From Trachythela sp. YZ-2020 (lineage: Eukaryota; Cnidaria; Anthozoa; Malacalcyonacea; Clavulariidae): DNA of 64,000 nt. The position numbers and the translations under genes are program-made. The notes under the pieces are model-generated. The model made no database searches. It was given only the letters and a program-made list of their open reading frames with translations, and was not told the origin of the DNA. Where the stretch lies: NCBI GenBank assembly GCA_016169945.1, contig JADLSH010000367.1, forward strand, positions 9,321,001-9,385,000. Direction: 5' to 3'. Numbering within the stretch: position 1 is the stretch's first letter; every line of letters begins with the position of its first letter. Below, one piece after another: positions 22,969 through 35,900 of this stretch.

Positions 22969-23147
22969 GACCACTTTCATAATTCAGATGAGTTTAAATA
23001 TTCTTTTATGTGCATCTTAATAAGCCTCATTGACCTCGTTCAGGTTACTAAATTCTATTCAATTTCAGTCACAGAAACGAGGCTGATAAGGCTTATTAAG
23101 ATGCACATAAAAGAATATTTAAACTCATCTGAATTATGAAAGTGGTC
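22969..23147. mobile_element. TA-flanked foldback MITE (179 bp)
   Basis: Arms of about 58 bp start GACCACTTTCATAATTCAG and are essentially perfect inverted copies up to CTTAATAAGCC. TA lies at 22,967-22,968 and 23,148-23,149, as expected for Tc1/mariner-type target duplication. It sits in the shared upstream region of BRF2 and AP3B. Confidence 0.75.
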
Positions 23148-23153
23148 TATATA

Positions 23154-23584
23154 CAGGGTGTATCAAAAAAACTGCAAATACCATAATTTGTATGCACGAG
23201 ATCATACATTAGAATTTCAATGGCTGTGCAAATAATTACGCTTCTGGGATTTGAAAATACGTTTCCACGTGCAGTACTATCAAAATAAGCACACAAAGTG
23301 AATTAAAATTAGTTCGATTACGAATGGCTCAGCTAACAACAGAGCAAAGAGTATTTCTTGTTTTAAAGTACGCCCAAACTCAAAACTCGACAGCAGTCAT
23401 TCGTAAACTGAGCCATTCGTAATCGAACTCATAAGTTTAATTCACTTTGTGTGCTTGTTTTGATACCCCTGGGAAACGTATTTTCAAATCCCAGAAGCGT
23501 AATTATTTGCACAGCCATTGAAATTCTAATGTATGATATCGTGCATACAAATTATGGTATTTGCAGTTTTTTTGATACACCCTG
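23154..23584. mobile_element. Mariner foldback built from two 5' ends
   Basis: CAGGGTGTATCAAAAAAACT, a mariner-style terminus, occurs at both ends, with TA directly outside. Arms of about 175 bp match through the terminal repeat, the 5' leader and the start ATGGCTCAG. The left arm continues for 33 codons (23,324-23,422) as MAQLTTEQRVFLVLKYAQTQ..., which resembles the helix-turn-helix start of a mariner transposase and then stops. The element is an inverted duplication of the 5' end of a mariner, with no catalytic domain. Confidence 0.75.
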
Positions 23585-23634
23585 TAGAGTAAGAACAAAG
23601 CATTTTTTTAGCGAAAAATTTTCGCAAATCCATT

Positions 23635-23795
23635 ACCGTGAATCCTCCAATAAGCCCTCGCCCCTAATAAGCCCTTCTCTAATGTCTATAGAGCCCCATC
23701 TTTAATAAGCTCCCTCTATAATGAACCGAACAGAATGAAATTTATTAACCCCCCTTCCCAATAAACCCCTAAGCCCCACCCCTCAAATAATTACG
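23635..23795. repeat. AATAAGCCC-type degenerate repeat
   Basis: A C-rich run of variants of AATAAGCCCCT / TAATAAGCTCCCTCT lies just upstream of the AP3B start. Similar text on the other strand occurs near 18,930-19,010. Probably a transposon remnant. Confidence 0.4.
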
Positions 23796-23972
23796 TATTC
23801 GATTTCAAAATTTATATAATTTATGCATAATTAGGTGCGATAATTTATTCTTGCTAGTACTTAGGCTGTAGGTTAGTTCATGGAGTATGCACGGCCGCCA
23901 TCTTTATAGAGCTTTGAAACGTATTTTGCGCTCGACCTTCGAGCCTTCGAAGATAACTTTCCCTTTAAAATA

Positions 23973-26900
23973 ATGGCTTATAGCATCGACCAAGAACCCG
24001 ACGTGGGAGAATCGTCATCGGGGAGGATTTTCGCTGGAAAATTTAAACGGTAAGTGCTCAAAATCGCCCGAAAAGTGTCTCCGATCTTGGGATGATGTGG
24101 CAATAATATGGTGCTTTCCTGGCCCAAATGTGTTTATTTAGTTCGTTTTATTTCTTATAGACATGCGGATCTAAACGAATTGCTTGATAGCAATAAAGAT
24201 AGAGATAAATTGGAGGCCATGAGGCGTATTATCGAGGTTAGTGTTTGTGATTTTAATTCAATTTTCACTTTTGAAAAATTTGTATTTTCGTGTACAACCA
24301 AAATATTCACATGATTTTGCATGAAATGCACGTGACTTTTGATGTAACAATTTATCAAACTTTCTGAGAAATTGGTTATCCTATTGTTATTAAAACATTG
24401 GAATATAATATAGTTTAGCTTTCCTTATCTTTTATTGAAAATAATTAATTGCTTTTTAAAAAGAACAGTGTTGCAATTGTGTTTAAATACTATTTAAAAG
24501 TGTGTTAAATATGCGTTGAAGATAGCAATAATATATGTTAATTATTGCCAAATAGTTCCTAATTATTAAACAATGAACAATATATTGTAATATTAATATA
24601 TTGCGAGTTATAAGCCAATGCCTATTTTCAACTGAAGCCACATATCGCTTATTGCAGTAAATGTGGAATTTCAGCAATAAAGTGCCTTAAAACATTCATT
24701 GACTTCCTATTTAAATTGACCAATTAGAGTCACTCATTAAAATACTCTCCAATAGGATCAGTAGAGTATAAAACTAAAACTGAAATTTTTATATTCTAGC
24801 AATAGGATTAAAGTAAGAAAAATAACAACAGCATTGTTTTCGAAAGATCAGCTGTCATTTAGTATTTTTCTCTGTCTAACTCCAGATGATTTTACTCGTC
24901 AGTGTACTAGCTGCCAGTTAATGGGTTAACAAAACTATCTGCCAATGTCTCTTGTTAACCCATTAGCTGGCAATGTGCCTAGATGCGCCCTACTTTAGTA
25001 TTTCACTTTGTCAAACGCCAGACTATTTTACTCGTCAGTAGGGTACTGCCAGTTAAAGGGTTAAATATGTAAAATTCTTTATTCTACCACTTGATTGTTC
25101 ACACTTAATTGATTGTTCAACAGAAATAATACAAATTACTTTGTTTTTAGAGTGTGTCAAGTGGGAAAGATGTTTCACAGATGTTTGCCTCTGTCGTTAA
25201 GAATGTTGTTTCTAAGAATCCTGAAGTAAGTGCCTTATACTCTTGTCAATGCATGAATGTCAGATAAATAAATGCTTAATTAGTTCAACATTGTGTTGAA
25301 CATCATTTACTAGTAAAGTTATCTTATAAAGAACCAATTCATGGTGTTATTAAGTGGGGCCTTCAAACGTGGTAATTGGAAAAATGTTAATTATTTGCCT
25401 CTGCTTTAGATCAAGAAATTGGTGTATGTTTACTTGGTTCGATATGCAGAAGAACAACAAGATTTAGCATTGCTTTCTATAAGCACCTTCCAAAAAGCTC
25501 TTAAGGTAAAAAGAGCATGTTTCTTGATGAGAAAAAATCTGACTGTGCTCCTTCCGAAGGCAATATTCTTTTTCTTTGATTTTTTGAGTTACTTTTCTTG
25601 CTCCTTTTTCGTGACTCTGGTTTCTTAGAAAGAGAAAAATAGCGACGTAGGGGGTATTCAGCTTGTGCAGTCACACGAGAATGTTACGTCATGCTATATA
25701 ACCAGCAATTTGGGTGGCATATCGTGGATTTTATCGAGGTGCCGTTTTCGTTTATATCTCGTGAAATACTGAGAGTTAGAAGATAATCTATACCTCTCTA
25801 GAATTCTTGAACAACGATGAGTATTTTGATGTATAGTTTGTTGCTTTAGCATGTCTAGAACTCGAGTTATTCAGGAAAGTTGGCGTACATATTGATGTCA
25901 AAAATTGTCAGCCATGTTGAATTTGATTGGTTTGAATTTATCCAATTAAAATGGTGGAATTTGCCACCTAAAAAACCCGGAACCACATAATTTCGAGTTG
26001 TGATGTCACTTGCACAAGCTGAATTAGGGTTATTGCAGCAAGAAACATGGGTGTGCAGATCTCATCACAAGATCTTGTCAAGTAAAATTGAATTGTTTGG
26101 CGTAAGACACATTTAACTAACAAACTAGGACACAATAGGACAGTGGATTATAACAATTTCGCTTGGGTCTGACAAATGTCTGGTCAACTAGACTTGTTGC
26201 TTGGGCATTGGCTAAGAATACGTTAGGCTAAGAATACATTAGGGTGTGTGTTGCCTAATGGGCGCAGTAAATAAATAATTGTCTATTATTCCACAGGATC
26301 CCAACCAGTTAATCAGAGCAAGTGCTTTGCGAGTATTGTCGAGTGTCCGTGTTTCAATTATCGTGCCAATTATGATGTTGGCGATCAAAGAGGTACAGTA
26401 CATGTTAAAGATTATTTGCAGAATTGCTGGAGCATAGCATTATACACACCATAGCCTTGACTTCATTCTTTGATTTCGTTTGCATTTTATTCATGCATAA
26501 TGTTTGGAGAATCTTTCTGTTTTCAAAAGAATGAAGTCAAGGCTATGTGTGTATAATGGCGTGCTCCGGTAACTCTGCAAAAGGTCTATATCATTGGCAC
26601 ATGTATATAGGGCCACAACTGAAACTTCAAAATGCTGCTTTTTTAGAAATGACTTAATTGTTCTATTTTAGGCTGTAACAGACATGTCTCCATTTGTTAG
26701 AAAAACTGCCTGTCACGCCATTCCTAAACTATATAGGTAAGTCTAGCTTGACTTAAGTTAATTAAATAGATTATATTAATTAAATAGATGCAGCCCTTGA
26801 AACTCCCGAAATTTTAGGTCGGCAAGAAAATGCCGACCTAAAAACGATAATTCTCAATCTAGGTTGGCAAAATTTTCGAAACAAATAGACAATTTCCAAG

Positions 26901-29900
26901 ACAAAATTTGATTTTGTTGCTTGCTTCAATAACGATTAAACAACAATCAATGGCAACAAACAAAAAAGTTAAACATAACACAATCAATTCAATTAAACAA
27001 TCGAACTCCGATCGAACAGTCCATGTTGTGACAGACGGTACTTTATTAGGATAATTGCATTAAACCTCGAAGCTTGACGATTTTAGCACGTTTGTTTCTT
27101 TTTCAAAATTTCAAGTGTCACCTTTGAACAATGAAACTGCAATGTTTACACAAGGCAATGGAATGACCAACGTTTGTGGAAAAATACGCACATGTTTTGT
27201 TCACATGTTCGCTAGGTTTGTATGTTGTAATGCATATGTAAGAAGTGCATTTGCAGAAAAAATGCCGAGAGGATTTTCAAAGGAGGTTGGCAATGTTTTG
27301 CCGACCTAAATCTATAATATTGTTTTGCAGGTCGGCATTGCCGAATGCCGACCTGAGTTTCAAGGGCTGTAGATGTCTGTACTGTTTTTCTCTTTTACTT
27401 GAATTTGCATTGCATGCAAACTTGACGATTTTGACATGATAATAGGCAGGCATTGTGGAATCCTGGCATGCATTCCTGCAGCGCTATTGAGCCACCTGTG
27501 GGCAGTGATGTGAAATGATACAGTATAAGTTTTATTTAGTCTTGATCCAGAGCTAAAGGAGCCGTTGGTTGAAGTGATAGAAAAACTGTTGAAAGATAAG
27601 ACAACAGTAAGTGTTTTGAAGACAATTTGATGTTGAATAAATACATCCGAACCAGTGGAGACACTTTGCAAAATATTGGAGTTGTGAACTTTGTTTGCCA
27701 ACATAGAAGCACCCTTTTGATGCTGCAAGTCTCAATTCTAAAAATCTTTTTGGTTTTAGGGAGATGTCCTTATTAGGGAGAGGTGTCTGTATTCGAGAGG
27801 TGTCCGTATTAGGAGGTGTCTATATTTCATGCAAATTTATTTAAATTATAGCCTATCAAGGCATTCATGGTTGTAAAATAATTGATACAGCTTTGTTACA
27901 CAGTTAATCAGCTATCATATCAAGGCTTTGAGAAATTATTGGGGAGGTGACCATTCCCCTTGCCCCTCTCCCCCTTCCCTGAGTGTCCACCACTGATCTG
28001 AACTGTATGTTCATGTGAGCTTCAGAACCTGTGATTGGTATTTCTTTGTAATCCTTGATTGCAGTGTTTTTAATTCAACTTGCCTGGATTAGATTTGTCT
28101 CTTGAAATGAATCCATGTTAACCCATTAACTGGCAGTACCCTACCACTGATGAGTAAAATCATCTGGCATTAGACAGAATAAAATACTAAAGTAGGGTGC
28201 ATTGCAAGCTAATGAGCTAACAAGAGACACTGACAGATAGAATTGTTAACCATTAACTGGCAGTACCCTACCAATGATGAGTTAAATCATCTGGTGTTAG
28301 ACAGAGTAAAATACTAAAGTATGGCGCATCTTGGCTCATTGCAAGCTAATGGGTTAATAGTTAACACAACACATGGGCAGGCAAACAATGAGTATCTTTA
28401 TGTATTATTTTTAGCTTGTTTCTGGTAGTGCTGTTATGGCATTTGAAGAGCTGTGTCCCGAACGGATAGATCTTATTCATAAAAATTATCGTAAATTGTG
28501 TAACTTATTGGTGGACATTGATGAATGGGGGCAGTCTGCTGTTATACACATGTTGACAAGATATGCAAGATCGCAGTTTGTCGATCCAAACATAGCGGTA
28601 CGATGAAATACTTTCTAGAGTTACCAGTATAAAATAATTAAATACTAGACCTTGTATTGATGAAAACTATATTAGATGAGACTACTCTATGTGGTTCCAC
28701 ATCAGCCAAGCAGAAAAATTACTTTAATGTGGTGGGAATGAAACCTTCTACCTTTGGTTTGCTAGTTAAAGTTCTTGGATTTGATTCCCACCATGCCCTA
28801 CTGCCTGTTTTACCACCCGAAACATTAAGTTTAAAAGCATAAGATATATAGAGATGTCAAAGGTTAGGAACTAGACTCTGTTTCAAAATATCAACTACTT
28901 GAACAGACTTAACGCTCTTTTCCACTCATCACAAAACCAACTTGCTGCAAGTTCTTGCATGTAATTAAAATAAACTGTCGAGCATTGTGATTGGATGAAA
29001 GTACTTGCAGCGAGCTTGCAAGTTGGTTTTTGCGACGAGTGGAAAAGAGCCTTTAATGTTGTAGCTCAGTTGGTAGAGCATTGGAGTAACAAACCAAGCG
29101 TAGAGGGTTCAATTCCCACTGCTGTCAAGCAATTTTTCAGCTTGCCGGTTTGTAGCCGCTCTGAGTAGCATCATCTAATCCAATTTACTTTTACCAATCC
29201 TACAATCATTATATTTTAACTTGTAAGGATCTTGAGAATGAGAAGTTCTACCCAGACTCCCAGGGTAGTCAGGATGAGGATGATGATGATGATGACGACG
29301 ATGATGATGATGAGAAGGCGGGAAAGAAGAAACCTTATGTCATGGACCCTGATCATCGTTTGTTGTTGAAAGTCACTAAACCTTTGTTACAGAGCAGAAA
29401 TTCCGCGGTGAGTTTTTGTTCTACAGTATCAGTGTTACTGGGGGATGTTGATGGCAAACTGGTTACTACATGTGAATTTTGTCCTCCTCCAAATTATCGT
29501 ATTCCTGGGTCTTTGGGGCTTGATTTCCTGTAATCCCCCGATGCAACCCACTTAAGAGGATGTTTTTGTAATTTATAACGTTGTAGGTTGTCATGGCAGT
29601 GGCAAGACTTTACCATCACTGTGCCCCTGCCAGCGAAGTTGGTGTTGTTACTCGAGCACTGGTCAGACTACTTAAAGGTCACAGGTAAACTACTGTATAT
29701 GTTATAACATACAGTACATGCATATGATGTACATGTGACACTTACATGTGGTCACATGTCAAGTGTATGTGTACACACGTAAAAATCTCACATCTTGTCA
29801 ACAAGATGTGTTCGCAACAGACTTGTAGCAAGCTTGTCAACAAGTTGTAACAATATGGTCATTTTATCAAGCTACCACAAGGTTGTCGTCACCCACAACT

Positions 29901-32900
29901 TGTTAACAAGTTGTTGAATTGCAGGACGATAACAAGTTGTCGGAACAACTTGTAACAAGTCTGTTGAGTCAACAATATTGTAGCAAGTTGTCAACAAGCC
30001 AATGACAACTTATCAACAAGCTGGAAACAAGCAGTGCGAACACATCCTGATAACAAGTTGCTGAAACAGCATTGGTACAAGTCTGCTGCAGGTTTGTTAC
30101 AACTGGTGCATTTTTATGTGTGTACCATCACTGTGCTCCTGCCAATGAAGTCGACGTTGTAACCCAATTGTCTCTGATCAGACTGCTAAAAGAACACAGA
30201 AAAACTTTGTATAGGTACTGATTGTTCCCAACTTGTTGACAAGCCGTTAAAGGTCTGTAGCAGATTTGCTGTAAGGTTGATGACTCGACAGATTTTGAAC
30301 ATGTTGTTCAACCACATGTTGACAAGTTGTGAAGTTTTTACATGCATGTTATCATGTGATATTTTAGCATAAAAATGACGGCTAGGCTTATCTCTTTCAG
30401 GGAAGTTCAATACGTTGTTCTCAGTAATATTGCAACTCTGTCAGCAACGAGAAAGGTAACTGAGCATGTGTGTAGATCACTGTCATAAATGTATGCCAAT
30501 TTGAGATTCTATTACTATGTGCTTGTATATGGTGGCCCAATGTTATCAAATCTTATTCTCAGGGAATGTTTGAACCATATTTGAAAAGTTTTTTCGTCCA
30601 CTCTAATGATTCTACACATATCAAAACACTAAAGGTATGTCAAATTGCTTAGTTTAGATATCAAATCTTATGATGTAAAAGATGGGGTGGGCTGGCTGGC
30701 TGCCCCCCCCCCCTTTTATGAAGTAAAATATGGGGTTGGGTGGTGCCCCCCTCCACTTCCTCCCTAGTATCTCCCCTAGTATCTGCTACTTAGAATCACT
30801 GTACTTGGTCGGAGGATTTACTGATCTATTCTCATAGTAATCAGATTCCATTTGGTTTTCATTTCAGCTTGAAATAATGACAAATATTGGTTCAGAGTCC
30901 AATATATCGCTTTTACTAAGGGAGTTTCAGGTCAGTATTAAATATATGCTAGTTGCTTGTAACAAGAACTTCAATGTTTTGAGTGAAGTCCATTCGTCAA
31001 GAAGGAGAAGCTACTAACTTTCAGGAGGTTTTCACATGGGTGTGTGTGTTTGTGAGCACAATAAACTCTAAGAACATTTGTGGAGCTAATAGCCACAGGC
31101 CAAGGACAAATCAATAAAGGCTGCACAGAAGGGGGGGGGGGGAGGCAAAGGGGACAATTTTCCCCTAACCCCCAACTAAAGGGGGCCCCCAAATAGAAAT
31201 GAAATGAAATATGGATATATATTAAGGTCAAATAGTCTCTCAGAATGCAGGAATTTGCCATTGCGGAGACCATAGATTTCAAATGCCCTCGGAACTGCCT
31301 AAAGTATTTTAGTATTGAATGCAGACTAAGAATGTTATTTATAACATTAAAGACTGCAGGACATAAACCAGAAGGTATAGAAATTAGTTTTCTAAACAAG
31401 CACATGACCCCAAAGATCTTTGAGAACGGAAAATAGCTAGCCAGGGCCCCAAAGTTTTTTTTGCCCCGGACCCCCAAATGTCTCTGTGTGGCCCTGATGA
31501 AAACTTGACTTAATTTGCTGGCGGAGGTATACAGTCTCTGAGTATATTGTGTTTACACTAAGTATAAATCAGGTGAATTTTAAACTCCATTCTTTACCTA
31601 TCTTTAGACCTACATCAATAACTCAGACAAGCAGTTTGTAGCTTCAACGATACAAGCCATTGGACGCTGTGCTTCGAACATCCCTGAAGTTACAGATACC
31701 TGTTTAACTGGTTTAGTGAGATTATTATCCAATAGGGATGGTAAGTCTGCCGGCTTGAACGTAGACTTCTTCATTGTGTCCACTATATCGCACATTATAT
31801 GACGTACGCAGAGGAGCGTAAAAACCTTGCATGCCACTTACCTCAAAATTGAACTGGATTGTGCAGTCCATTGTTCACTGTTGCATTACCGGAAAACCTT
31901 TCGTGGGCTTTTTTTATAGAGAACGATTTCTATTTTTGTATATATTTAGAAACCGTTGTGGCTGAAAGTGTCGTAATGATCAAGAAACTGCTACAATTAA
32001 AGGTATTTATATGATACATTTTACTTCGTATTCATGTATGCATTTACTTTTCAAGATAAAATTACTTGGTCAATGTCATTGATTGATCAAGCAACTGATT
32101 GATCAATTGATCTGGGACTAGTCTGCTTTCAATATGTTGCTTAAGTAAAGAAATTTCTTTCTGCAGCATAAAGACAAATCTCAAATTATAACTCAAATGG
32201 CGAAGATTCTAAGCAACATAACAGTAAGTGTTGATGTTGTTGACTTGTTGTTTTGGTTGTCGTTGTCGTTATTGTTATTGTTGTTATTAGCAGTGTTGTT
32301 ATTGCTGTTCTATTTGTTACAGCTGTTGTTGCTGATGCTGCTGTTCTTTTAGTGTTGTTGTCATCGTTGTTGTTGTTGCTGCCATTGTTGATATTGTTGT
32401 TAGTCTTGTTGTTGTATTTGTTAGTGCCATTGTTGATATTGTTGTTGCTATTTTTGTTGATAATGACGATGTTGCTGCTGCTGTTGTCGTCGTCGCCGCC
32501 GCCGTTGTTGTTGTTGTGGTAAGCTGCTTGATTGTTACTATTTTGTAATATTTCAGGTTCCTATGGCCAGAGCAAGTATCTTGTGGTTGGTTGGTGAATA
32601 TGCTGAACGTGTACCTAAAATTGCACCTGATGTTTTGAGGATGGCTGCGAAATCCTTCATTAAAGAGGTCTGTCTTCAGTTTCTGTGGCTTAACCAACAA
32701 ACAAACAAACAAACAGACAGATAAGCCAGCAAACAAGCAAAGGAATAAACAAACAAACAATCCAGGATTTAACCATAACCTCCTGGCAGACGTAACTAAC
32801 TGTGCCACCAACAACAAAACTAAATATCTTCCATATCTGATTTAGGAGGATATAGTGAAATTGCAAGTACTGAATTTAGGGGCCAAGTTATCACTGGTGA

Positions 32901-35900
32901 ACCCAACACAGGTAAGATGTTTTAAGAACGCGTGTCAGTGTGAGCTTGTGTAATGTACAATATGTGATTATACGCCCTATTGGCCTATTATGGTAATTTC
33001 TCTAATACGGACACCTCTCTCTAACAAGGGCACCTCTCTCTAAAAAGCAGGGTTCGAATTAACGGTGTGCAATGTGCAATTTGCACATCGTTTTGGCCAA
33101 AATAGTGAAAATTGCATATCACTTTTCCAAACGATGTGCAAATTTTATGTTGCAAACTCAACATTTAAGGTAAAATTTTGCTTAGTGTGTTGTTCCCTAT
33201 TTTATTTTTGAAATTTATCCGAAATATTCACGAAATTCGCAACAAAATGGCCGCTATTTTGTCAGTGTTTCCACTTTGCAAAATTGAAATTCCCTTAAAA
33301 TTTTCATTAACAAAATTTGCAAATCGATTTTTGCTCTTTAATAGAGACCCTAATATCTTTCTAATATGGACACTCTTATACGGACACCGCTCTCTAATAT
33401 GGACACCTCTCTCTAATACGGACACCTCTCTCTAATACGGACACCTCTCTCTCTAATACAGACACCTCTCTCTAATAAGGACACCTCTCTCTATATAATC
33501 CGGAGACCTCTCTCTAATACGGACAGTTCTCTCTAATACGGACACTTTGCTCTCTAATAGGGACCCTAATATCTGTCTAATATGGACACTCTTATACGGA
33601 CACTGCTCTCTAATACGGAGACCTCTCTCTAATACGGAGACCTCTCTCTAATATGGACACTTTGCTCTCTCCCTCAGGCATCCATAGTAGAGAGATTTGA
33701 CTGTACTTCACTTCTAAGCAATTCTTTTATTTCTACAGACACAACAACTATGTCAATATGTGCTAAATCTTGCCAAGTATGATCAAAGTTACGACATCAG
33801 AGATCGCGCTCGCTTCCTACGACCTATTGTTTTCCCTGGAGAGAAGGTAAGCGTTGTATGCGTAGTATCTATTTGTCCACAACCATATCTAGGTGACTGA
33901 TGTAATAGAGAGTCGATATATCTCTGCAATCAGTAAAGACTGATTTGCATATACAGTACACAAAAGACGAGCAGAGTTTCAAATTTCAGAGTTTGCCAGT
34001 TGGCCATTGCAGTACTGCTAGTCTGACTCAGTGCTGACTGTTGCTACTAATGCTAGCCTGACTAGTCTAGTACTTACTGCTTTGCAAAGTCTTATTCAGT
34101 GTTTCACTTTCAACCTTACTCAATGCCAGTAAACCTTCCTCACGAGTGGTACCCGCGTACCCGCAGCTTTTTACAACTCGACGACGAGATAAATTTTCGA
34201 AACATTTTACAACGCTCACCATGACTACCAATGGTGACGACAGCCGCTACCAAATGGAAATGAGAATTTAAAGTGTCTATTATGCAATGAAATTTTACCA
34301 TGGAATTTTAAGAATACTTGAATATAAAAGAACACATTTTGTATCGGCATTTCTCAACTATTTGCGAATCAACGCAGTACAAAGCGCTTGGCTGAAAGTG
34401 CTCTCTTTTCGTTCTTAGACGTTGTTGGCCTTGTGCTTTGAACAGCTAGAAGTTCGAAAGCAAAATGAAAATTTCGACCCTCACTGCACGGTATGCCTTT
34501 ACTTGTGCACTGAAATTTATATTAAGCATAAGTTGTAAACACAAAATCTTCCTGTATAAACAAAAAATTCGTACTTTATATATAAGCACACCCCCCCTCT
34601 CCTCAATATACCTCTTGTAAAAGCCTATCGAGAAATACCTACAAACGAATATAAAGGTCTAGACGTATACTCCGAGGTTCCTGGTGGAGTTTAACCTGTA
34701 TTAAGCGGGCACCCAAGGAGATTTCGATTATTTGACCATTTCCTACAAGGTGCGTGACCACCTAACGCGATTCTAATACAGGCAAGTTTAGGTTAATCTT
34801 TGTCTGCAGACATTGCTTAAGATGAATTACAAGATGGTTTTTTTCTGCATCTCACTCGATTGAAATTGATGTAGAAGGTTTAGGTGGATGGATATTTCGA
34901 GTGAAACCTTCTACATTGATTAAGATGATTTGATTAAAGTTTCTTTGGAAATTAATTTTTGAGGAAAATGGTAGCGATATATTAATATTGGAAATGTTGT
35001 ATTTCAAGGAACTTTCACCGTCTTTGAAGTTTGAACACTCATTTGGACTCGATACTTTGTCAAAAAAAATTGCTTATATAGAATTAGTAACCGTTTAGTA
35101 CAGTTACGAAACTATGCTAAGTTTGGTTTAAAAATAGAAGTTAAGTTTTGGACAGTGCGAACGGTGACCGCGTCTGTTTAATATATAGGCGCCTCAACCG
35201 CATTTCACGTTGTCGGAATTTCAGGCATTGCCAAATGATCGCTTAATAGTTAATACGGGGCGCTTAATACAAGTTCGACTGTATAACCTTTTAGACTGGT
35301 CAGCTTGTGAAGCACTCGAAAAAGATCTTATTAGCATCCAAACCTCCTCCAGCATTGGAATCTATTTTCAAAGGTATTTTATTTGAATCTATTTTCACCG
35401 AGGCCACGGAGTATTACTGTTTTATGTGTTGGGTTTACTGGACCACTTCGGAGAACAGTTATCCAGAACTGATATAGAACTCTCCAGTATAAATATATTT
35501 AGTTTAGTTCAAGATTACTCCTGCAGTAACACTGTGCCTTTAGTAGGGAGAGCAGTTTAGAACTGATAGAGCTATCCAGTATAAATAAAGTTAGTTTAGT
35601 TTAGGTTTCCTCCTGTAGTAACACTGGATCGATAAGTGATGACCCTTACTGGACCTCTAGGAAGAACTGTTTAGAACTGATAGAGCTATCCAGTATAAAT
35701 ACAGTTAGTTTAGTTTAGTTTAGTTTAGGTTTCTTCCTGTAGTAACACTGGATCAATAAGAGATGATTCTTACTCGACCTCTAGGAAGAACAGTTTAGAA
35801 CTGATGGAGCTATCCAGTATAAATAAAGTTAGAGGGTTTTTGTAGATGGAAATTAGTTAGTTTAGTTTAGGTTTCCTCCTGTAGTAACACTGGATCGATA

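Noticed and set aside
29055..29127. Functional tRNA-Val gene
   Set aside because: The D, anticodon and T arms are plausible but the acceptor strands do not pair.
32253..32522. Poly-Val/Leu open frame and the opposing poly-Thr/Ala frame
   Set aside because: They are produced by a (GTT)n-type triplet tract in AP3B intron 16, flanked by verified exons on both sides.
33340..33690. Repeat array resembling a CRISPR at first glance
   Set aside because: Units are contiguous minisatellite copies without unique spacers, in an intron of a eukaryotic gene. The same holds for the 43,467-43,693 array.
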